Shown in pieces: positions 58,653 to 64,000 of a DNA stretch of 64,000 nucleotides (the stretch's first letter is position 1; every line of letters begins with the position of its first letter). Both the position numbers and the translations under genes were made by a program. Origin of the DNA: Paludibacteraceae bacterium (GTDB taxonomy: Bacteria > Bacteroidota > Bacteroidia > Bacteroidales > Paludibacteraceae); assembly GCA_905233255.1 (NCBI GenBank), contig CAJOCN010000001.1, positions 36,523 through 100,522 on the forward strand, read 5' to 3'. The notes beneath the pieces were generated by a model that made no database searches, was not told the DNA's origin, and saw nothing but the letters and a program-made list of their open reading frames with translations.

Positions 58653-58683
58653 TTGCATATATCAAAAAAAATTAGTATCTTTG
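58653..58683 (+). promoter_or_regulatory. Promoter of the acyl-group/acetyltransferase cluster
   Basis: TTGC 58653-58656, 19-nt spacer, TATCTTTG 58676-58683, with the complete TTGCATATATCAAAAAA element. It lets the 58707-64000 genes be expressed apart from the upstream glycan genes. Confidence 0.9.
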
Positions 58684-58706
58684 CATAATTTTTGAGACCC
58701 ACGAAA

Positions 58707-59336
58707 ATGAAACAATTAATAATCATAGGAGCTGGGGGAATGGGACGCACATTCTATGACATGGCACGAGAAAGCATCGGCTATGGAACGGAATATGTGA
58801 TCAAAGGTTTTATCGACGATAACCTGTCAGCATTAGATAGTTTTGAAAACTATCCCCCTATGCTGTGCACTATTAGTGATTATCAGCCCCAAGCAGATGA
58901 GGTGTTTGTATGCTCTATAGGTGGAGGCGCACGGCGCAAATGTATGGAGGAGATTATTGCCAAAGGTGGTCAATTCCTCACGATGATTCATAATACCGCA
59001 CGTATCGGCACCAATGTACAAGTAGGAGAAGGCTCTGTGATAGGAGCATTTACGACATTAGGAGCGGATGTACATGTAGGTAAATATAATCTCATACAAT
59101 CCTACACTGTTATTGGGCATGACAGCCGAATCGGCGACTGGAATAGAATTGATACCCATGTGACATTGGTAGGTGGGACTATCGTGGACGATGAATCTGA
59201 TATTCATACCGGTGCCATGATCAGCCACAATGTGACAGTAGAGAGTAACTCACGCGTGGCTGCATGCAGTTTCGTCATCCGCCGCGTCAAAAGCGGAACT
59301 ACCGTAATGGGTAATCCGGCGAAACGATTAATGTAA
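58707..59336 (+). CDS. PglD/NeuD-like sugar acyltransferase
   Basis: 209 aa from ATG 58707. N-terminal small Rossmann-like domain (KQLIIIGAGGMGRTFYDMARE) that binds the UDP-sugar in relatives, then a left-handed beta-helix of hexapeptide repeats (VGEGSVIGAFTTLGADVHVGKYNLIQSYTVIGHDSRIGDW...) with the catalytic His in VIGHDS. Relatives N- or O-acylate amino sugars such as bacillosamine or sialic acid. In this cluster the donor could be an acyl carrier protein instead of acetyl-CoA. Confidence 0.92.
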   Translation: MKQLIIIGAGGMGRTFYDMARESIGYGTEYVIKGFIDDNLSALDSFENYPPMLCTISDYQPQADEVFVCSIGGGARRKCMEEIIAKGGQFLTMIHNTARIGTNVQVGEGSVIGAFTTLGADVHVGKYNLIQSYTVIGHDSRIGDWNRIDTHVTLVGGTIVDDESDIHTGAMISHNVTVESNSRVAACSFVIRRVKSGTTVMGNPAKRLM

Positions 59337-59352
59337 TTAAAATAATACAGAT

Positions 59353-59580
59353 ATGGATATAAAAGAATTTATTGAGCATTTTGCAGAGCAGTTTGATGAG
59401 TTGCACACTGATTTAACCCCCGAGACCAATTTCCGCCAACTGGAAGAATGGAGTTCATTGGTTGCATTATTAGTCATCACCATGGTTGATGAGGAGTATG
59501 GCATTGTTTTACCTCCGGAGGAGATGCGCAAGACCAATACCGTACAAGAGTTATTTGACCTCGTCCAAAGCAAACTTTAA
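59353..59580 (+). CDS. Acyl carrier protein 1
   Basis: 75 aa, acidic four-helix carrier. The 4'-phosphopantetheine Ser lies in EEWSSLVALLVI (about 37), where the usual DSL is SSL. MDIKEFIEHFAEQFDE and EEYGIVLPPEEMRKTNTVQELFDLV match the fold. It differs from the second carrier at 62417, so the two may carry different intermediates. It follows the acyltransferase by 16 bp and precedes an SDR by 5 bp. Confidence 0.88.
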   Translation: MDIKEFIEHFAEQFDELHTDLTPETNFRQLEEWSSLVALLVITMVDEEYGIVLPPEEMRKTNTVQELFDLVQSKL

Positions 59581-59585
59581 CAAAC

Positions 59586-60332
59586 ATGTACAATCCTTTC
59601 TCGCTTGCAGGTAAGACTATTTTGGTGACTGGTGCCTCTTCCGGCATCGGTAGGGCTACCGCTATTGAGTGTTCTAAAATGGGTGCAACGGTTATTTTAA
59701 CCGCACGTAACGAAGAACGGTTAAAAGAAACATTGCACCAATTAGATAACGGAGAACATCAGTATATCGTTGCTGACCTGACCAACGAGGATGAGATAAA
59801 GCTGATAGTAGAGCAGATACCAGAATTAGACGGAGTTGTTTATGCCGCAGGAATAAGCATGTTAAAACCAATTCAAGTACTAAGCGAGAAGGATGTACAA
59901 TCCATTTTTGCTACAAATTACACGGCACCTGTCCTATTGACTAAAATGTTATCCAAGAAACGCAAACTGCATTCGGAGGCTTCGCTCGTGTTCATATCTT
60001 CAATTTCCGGAAATGGTAATACCGCTACTGCACTATCGCTGTATGGCAGTTCCAAGAGCGCATTAAGCAGTTTTGCAAAATACGCGGCACTTGAATTATC
60101 CGGCAAAAAGATTAGATGTAATACTATTTGCCCAGGCAGAATTGAGACAAACCTCCTCCAAAACCAAACGATGACAGAAGAAGATTTAGCCAAAGATTTG
60201 GCAACGTACCCTCTACATCGCTATGGTAAACCGGAAGAAGTGGCACAAGCTGCCGTATATCTGCTCTCGGATGCCACAAAGTGGGTAACGGGCACAAGTA
60301 TTACTATTGATGGCGGTAGAACGTTATTATAG
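59586..60332 (+). CDS. SDR-family oxidoreductase, FabG-like (1)
   Basis: 248 aa. NAD(P) motif TGASSGIGRATA (about 14-25), YAAGIS, catalytic Ser in FISSISG, YGSSKSALSSFAKYAA (Tyr and Lys), and the C-terminal WVTGTSITIDGGRT. All active-site residues are present. Likely reduces a 3-oxoacyl group on one of the carrier proteins or a sugar intermediate. Confidence 0.92.
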   Translation: MYNPFSLAGKTILVTGASSGIGRATAIECSKMGATVILTARNEERLKETLHQLDNGEHQYIVADLTNEDEIKLIVEQIPELDGVVYAAGISMLKPIQVLSEKDVQSIFATNYTAPVLLTKMLSKKRKLHSEASLVFISSISGNGNTATALSLYGSSKSALSSFAKYAALELSGKKIRCNTICPGRIETNLLQNQTMTEEDLAKDLATYPLHRYGKPEEVAQAAVYLLSDATKWVTGTSITIDGGRTLL

Positions 60333-60361
60333 TTGATAATTGATAGTTGACAGTTGATATT
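60331..60361. repeat. GTTGATAATTGATA word repeat between the two SDR genes
   Basis: Units AGTTGATAATT, GATAGTTGACAGTTGATA fill the 31-bp gap. Confidence 0.6.
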
Positions 60362-60363
60362 TT

Positions 60364-61110
60364 ATGGAACGATTATTAGAGGATAAAATATGCATCATCA
60401 CCGGTGCGGCACAAGGTATCGGACGTGAGATAGCACGCCGCTTTGCAGAGGATGGTGCAATCGTTTATGCCTGCGACCGGCAGAAATTAGAGGATTCGAA
60501 GATTCAGGAATTTGAAGATTTGAAGATTCACTATCTTTCTTTCGATTTAACCGATGCCGCTGCTGTCAAAACGGCTATGATGCAGGTCTTCAAAGCTGAA
60601 GGACGGATAGATGTGCTGGTCAACAATGCCGGCGTGGTTTTCAACCACAAGATAGGTATGATTATGCGCGACGAGACCGAACTGATGTTCCGCATCAATG
60701 TGATTGCCGTACTGGAGTTGATTCAGTTGGTTAGCCGTCTGATGGCGCGTAACGGAGGCGGAAGTATCGTGAACATTGCTTCTGTAACTGCTGTGCTCGG
60801 TTCACCGGGACAAGTAGCCTACTCTGCTACCAAAGGCGCTATCATTGCGCTGACCAAATCCGCAGCCAAAGAGTTGGCTTCGCAGGGTATCCGCGTCAAT
60901 GCCGTTGCGCCCGGTATCGTCAAAACAGAACGTTTTGCCGAACTATACGAGGCCAACGGAGAGAAGATTGACGAGCGAATCAGTCGCATTGCATTGGGGC
61001 GTCTCGGCACACCCGAAGACATTGCCAATGCCTGCTCGTTCTTAGCCAGCGACAGGGCAAGTTATATCTCGGGACATATCTTAGGCGTGGACGGTTGCGC
61101 ATCCATATAA
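60364..61110 (+). CDS. SDR-family oxidoreductase, FabG-like (2)
   Basis: 248 aa. TGAAQGIGREIARRFAEDGA, NNAGV (about 90), catalytic Ser in VNIASVTAVLG, YSATKGAIIALTKSAAKELA and YISGHILGVDGC. Closer to housekeeping FabG than the first SDR. Residues about 42-57 (LEDSKIQEFEDLKIHY) are encoded by an ATTTGAAG-type repeat in a loop that is normally shorter. Next gene starts 2 bp downstream. Confidence 0.93.
   Translation: MERLLEDKICIITGAAQGIGREIARRFAEDGAIVYACDRQKLEDSKIQEFEDLKIHYLSFDLTDAAAVKTAMMQVFKAEGRIDVLVNNAGVVFNHKIGMIMRDETELMFRINVIAVLELIQLVSRLMARNGGGSIVNIASVTAVLGSPGQVAYSATKGAIIALTKSAAKELASQGIRVNAVAPGIVKTERFAELYEANGEKIDERISRIALGRLGTPEDIANACSFLASDRASYISGHILGVDGCASI
60490..60530. repeat. ATTTGAAG-family repeat inside the second SDR gene
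   Basis: Units GAGGATTCGAAGATTCAGG, AATTTGAAGATTTGAAGATTC in tandem, in frame. Confidence 0.75.
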
Positions 61111-61112
61111 AA

Positions 61113-62411
61113 ATGCTATTAGGATTAGAACATATTGACGCCCATCGCTTGGCGGCGATTGATAGCGAAGGCGGAAAACTGACAGACATTGAAGCACATG
61201 TGCCCCAACGGGCACTGTGTTTCATGTTGGTGGAAAACAATGTAAATTGCATAGAATGGGTGATGGCTTCTCTCATCAGTCGCAAGTTAGTGCCACTGAT
61301 CCTGAATGTCAAGACCGAAGAAACGCTCTATCAAAATCTGCTGGAGACCTACAAACCGGCATATATCTGGCAAAACGGTACACTGACCCGCACGGCAAAC
61401 CCGATTGCGCAGCTCTATCCGGAGCTATCCCACTTGCTCCCTACATCAGGAAGCACCGGTAGCCCCAAACTGGTTCGGCATAAATATGAGAACATCGAGG
61501 CGGCAGGACTGAATATCAGCACGTTCTTTGAACTGAAAGAAACAGATCGTCCGCTGGGATTGTCTATGGTTTTCAGCCATTTCAAGGTGGGTGCTACAGT
61601 GCTCATCACAGGCAGAAACATGACCGACCCTGTTTTCTGGAAATTCATCAAAGAGGAAGCGGCCACTTCGTTTACCGGCGTGCCCTACTCCTTCCAGATA
61701 CTGAACCTGATGCGGTTCTTCCGCATGGATCTGCCGGCTTTGGAGTTACTGACTCAAGGCGGCGGAAAGATGGAAAGGGGGCTGAACCTCAAGTTCGCAG
61801 AGTACTGTCGCGACAACGGCAAACGCTGGATTGCCACTTACGGTCAATCGGAGTGTTCCGCACGCATGGCATGGTTACCAGCCAAATGGGCGGTAGAGAA
61901 AGTCGGCAGTATCGGTATTGCTGTTCCTAATGGCGAGTTAAGCCTCATTGATGCGGAAGGTAACCCGATTACTACGCCTCATACCGAGGGCGAGATGTGC
62001 TACCGTGGCAAAAACGTGACGCTTGGTTATGCACGCTGTCTGGAAGACCTCACTTTAGGCGATGAGCGGCATGGATTCATCCGCACCGGAGACTTGGCTT
62101 ATTTCGACGAAGACGGCTGCTATTATATCGTAGGACGCATGGGGCGCTTTCTCAAACTCTTCGGTATGCGTGTCGGATTGGATGAATGTGAACAAATCAT
62201 TGCCTCTGACTGCCAAACCGAAAGTGCGTGTGTCGGCACGGACGAGAAGATGATTGTCTATATCACCGATGCCGCCAAAATGCAATCCGTCAAAGACGCA
62301 CTCGTAGAAAAAACCCATATCGTCGCTACCTCGTTCGAGATTCGGGTTATTGCAGAGATCCCGAAGAATGAAGCCGGCAAAAAATTGTATAGCAAACTCG
62401 AAAACAAATAA
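61113..62411 (+). CDS. Small AMP-binding ligase (ANL superfamily)
   Basis: 432 aa from ATG 61113. Motifs: LLPTSGSTGSPKLVRH (A3, about 113-128), ATYGQSE (A5), RTGDLAYFDEDGCYYIVGRMGRFLKLFGMRV (A7-A8), and a C-terminal Lys in NEAGKKLYSKL (A10). About 100 residues shorter at the N-terminus than typical acyl-CoA ligases. It probably adenylates a short carboxylic acid and loads it onto a neighbouring carrier protein. The carrier at 62417 starts 5 bp after its stop. Confidence 0.9.
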   Translation: MLLGLEHIDAHRLAAIDSEGGKLTDIEAHVPQRALCFMLVENNVNCIEWVMASLISRKLVPLILNVKTEETLYQNLLETYKPAYIWQNGTLTRTANPIAQLYPELSHLLPTSGSTGSPKLVRHKYENIEAAGLNISTFFELKETDRPLGLSMVFSHFKVGATVLITGRNMTDPVFWKFIKEEAATSFTGVPYSFQILNLMRFFRMDLPALELLTQGGGKMERGLNLKFAEYCRDNGKRWIATYGQSECSARMAWLPAKWAVEKVGSIGIAVPNGELSLIDAEGNPITTPHTEGEMCYRGKNVTLGYARCLEDLTLGDERHGFIRTGDLAYFDEDGCYYIVGRMGRFLKLFGMRVGLDECEQIIASDCQTESACVGTDEKMIVYITDAAKMQSVKDALVEKTHIVATSFEIRVIAEIPKNEAGKKLYSKLENK

Positions 62412-62416
62412 ATAAT

Positions 62417-62656
62417 ATGACCAATTTAGAAAAGTATAACGACATTTTTGTACAAGTATTCAGTGCTGATATTACTCAGTTAGGAGACAAATACTGCAAG
62501 GAAACAGTTTCCGAATGGGACTCTGTACATCAACTGAATATTATTTCTTTGATGGAAGAGACATTTGACTTGATGTTGGACCCCGAGGATATTATGGCTT
62601 GTACCAGTTATAATGCAGGGAAAGATATCTTGGCTAAAAACGGAATCGAATTATAA
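62417..62656 (+). CDS. Acyl carrier protein 2
   Basis: 79 aa. Phosphopantetheine Ser in SEWDSVHQLNIISLMEETFDL (about 36). The second half (MLDPEDIMACTSYNAGKDILAKNGI) is typical of carriers in non-housekeeping clusters. It sits between the ligase and the ketosynthase with 5-bp and 2-bp gaps. Confidence 0.9.
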   Translation: MTNLEKYNDIFVQVFSADITQLGDKYCKETVSEWDSVHQLNIISLMEETFDLMLDPEDIMACTSYNAGKDILAKNGIEL

Positions 62657-62658
62657 TC

Positions 62659-63723
62659 ATGGCTCGTTGGAATATACATAATGTTTCTGTGCGCGGCGTG
62701 AGTGCGTGCGTACCTAAAGAGGTTGTTCATACCGAAGATTTCTCGTTCTTTGACAAAGAAGGAGCTGAGGTCTTTAACAATACTGTTGGTATCCGTGAGC
62801 GCCGTTTAGGTCCGGATACTCTCTGCGCATCAGATATGTGCCAAGCTGCAGCAGAGAAACTGATTGCTGAATTAGGATGGGAAAAAGAGAGTATAGACAT
62901 GCTGGTCTTTGAGTCGGTAACAGCTGATTTTCACCCTACTCCGCCGACTTCGTGCTTGCTCCAAGATCGTCTTGGATTATCAGAAGATTGTTTCTGTTTG
63001 GATATTCCTATGGGTTGTTGCGGATGTATGTACGCGATGAATGTTGCCGGCAATATGCTGTCTAATGGCAACATCAAGCGCGCTCTTGTTCTCATTGGCG
63101 ATACCGCATTACGCATGGGTTCGATGCAAGACAAAAGCCGTGTACCGCTCTTCGGGGATATGGGAACGGCAGTAGCTTTGGAGTATGACACTACTGCGGA
63201 GCCTATTCTTATAGATTTCCATACACAGGGAAGCGGGTACAAGGCATTGATGACACCTCACGGAGGTTTCCGCCATCCCTTGACACCGGAATCATTCGTT
63301 CAAGAAGACTTCGGCAACGGTATTCTCCGTGCGCCGAAAGATACGCTGATTGACGGAATGGCAGTATTCACTTTCGCAATCAGTAAGCCGGCAAAGACGG
63401 TAGCCAATATCATCGAGGAATTAGGTATTGACCGTGAGAACGATATTGATTATTACCTGATTCATCAGGCTAACAAACTGATTGTTGACCGTTTGGTCAA
63501 GAAGCTGAAACTTCCTGTTGAGAAAGTACCCTACAACTTGGAGTCATTCGGCAACACAGGAGGAGCCAGTGTGCCGGGATTGATGGTTACCCGTCTGCGT
63601 GAACAACTACAGCAGGACAAGCCGCATCGTTTGCTATGTTCTTCGTTCGGTCTTGGACTTAGTTGGGGCACCATGCTACTGAATGTAAAAAACTTAGTTA
63701 TACCCGAATTGATGGAGATTTAA
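62659..63723 (+). CDS. 3-oxoacyl-ACP synthase III (KAS III) family protein
   Basis: 354 aa. Thiolase-fold condensing enzyme. Catalytic triad visible: Cys120 in DIPMGCCGCMYA, His269 in YLIHQANK and Asn299 in FGNTGGASVPGL. It condenses a starter acyl-CoA or acyl-carrier with malonyl-ACP, or, in some relatives, transfers acyl groups to other nucleophiles. In this cluster it would make the 3-oxoacyl group that the SDRs reduce. Confidence 0.93.
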   Translation: MARWNIHNVSVRGVSACVPKEVVHTEDFSFFDKEGAEVFNNTVGIRERRLGPDTLCASDMCQAAAEKLIAELGWEKESIDMLVFESVTADFHPTPPTSCLLQDRLGLSEDCFCLDIPMGCCGCMYAMNVAGNMLSNGNIKRALVLIGDTALRMGSMQDKSRVPLFGDMGTAVALEYDTTAEPILIDFHTQGSGYKALMTPHGGFRHPLTPESFVQEDFGNGILRAPKDTLIDGMAVFTFAISKPAKTVANIIEELGIDRENDIDYYLIHQANKLIVDRLVKKLKLPVEKVPYNLESFGNTGGASVPGLMVTRLREQLQQDKPHRLLCSSFGLGLSWGTMLLNVKNLVIPELMEI

Positions 63724-63724
63724 T

Positions 63725-64000
63725 ATGAGTCTACGAAGTAAATTATGGAACATAATTAGCGATGCCTACCCTTCGTTTCTTAGACATGCCTATGGAATGG
63801 ATTTAGGTAAAAGAGTTCGCATCTCACATAAAGCACATTTAGACAAATCCATCAACCCCAAAGGCATACATATCGGCGATGGCACATGGATCTTGAATGG
63901 AGCATTTGTAATGGCACATGACCATTGTCGCGCGCTCAAAACAGATACGTACATAGGAAAAGATTGTGTAATCGGAATCAATAGTATTATTATGCCCGGC
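63725..64000 (+). CDS. Hexapeptide-repeat acyltransferase, cut by the window end
   Basis: 92 codons from ATG 63725 to the window edge. After an N-terminal helix (SLRSKLWNIISDAYPSFLRHAYGMD) come left-handed beta-helix repeats: NPKGIHIGDGTWILNGAFVMAHDH, TYIGKDCVIGINSIIMPG. It resembles CysE/LacA-type O-acetyltransferases of glycan loci. The C-terminal part lies outside the window. Confidence 0.88.
   Translation, partial: MSLRSKLWNIISDAYPSFLRHAYGMDLGKRVRISHKAHLDKSINPKGIHIGDGTWILNGAFVMAHDHCRALKTDTYIGKDCVIGINSIIMPG

Overview
The window looks like a chromosomal segment of a Bacteroidales (Bacteroidota) bacterium. The evidence is the Bacteroidota promoter type (TTG/TTTG, 19-nt spacer, TAnnTTTG) seen before at least 16 transcription units, A-rich ribosome sites, a pectate lyase ending in what looks like a type IX secretion signal, an AepX/AepY/AepZ phosphonate pathway in a surface-glycan locus, and a succinate-to-propionate methylmalonyl-CoA decarboxylase operon. 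No rRNA, CRISPR array, transposase or prophage was seen. There is one tRNA (Ala, GGC) and one candidate 6S RNA.

Layout. 1-430: end of a gene, a terminator, and a promoter-driven long hairpin RNA resembling 6S RNA. 577-6780: a run of same-strand genes of mostly unknown function: an OmpA-domain membrane protein, two internally duplicated small proteins, a coiled-coil protein, an ion channel with a non-canonical filter, a YkvA (DUF1232) protein and a PH-like protein. Several junctions carry GC-rich hairpins. 6844-9795: lipoprotein, DNA-binding-like protein and a membrane-anchored short Ser/Thr kinase. 10173-13311: a small conserved protein and Lon, behind long repeat-rich leaders. 13413-14650: an XRE repressor and a tiny Ser/Thr/Cys-rich peptide gene joined by a region full of TTTGTGAA words. 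14655-16765: tRNA-Ala, ispE and a histidine kinase whose 3' end overlaps ispE by 126 bp on the other strand. 16802-21532: methylmalonyl-CoA epimerase and the Na+-pumping decarboxylase subunits, with a four-helix-bundle gene inserted. 21713-45436: mostly housekeeping genes (recR, a short RelA/SpoT homologue, rsmD, manA, aspartokinase, ribH, trpS, Lrp, CobW GTPase, DUF2723 protein), paired lipoproteins, an outer membrane protein and the pectate lyase. 45844-64000: a surface polysaccharide locus: two nucleotide-sugar dehydrogenases, 2-aminoethylphosphonate synthesis and probable CMP activation, flippase, polymerase, transferases, and then a carrier-protein-based acyl group cluster that runs off the window edge.

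Two signals cut across the gene list. First, short degenerate tandem words of 7-11 nt (several families, the main one ATTTGAAG) sit at many gene junctions, often as facing inverted arms, and also lie inside coding sequences (recR, histidine kinase, aspartokinase, an SDR gene, the signal peptide of an outer membrane protein). In trpS such a repeat seems to have replaced the start codon. Second, an extended -33 element close to TTGCATATATCAA recurs at about ten promoters, and at two divergent gene pairs one near-palindromic copy serves both directions.

The best candidates for undescribed systems are the 577-6780 operon, the XRE/peptide pair at 13.4-14.6 kb, the repeat-flanked four-helix-bundle gene, and the combined phosphonate plus acyl-carrier glycan decoration locus.
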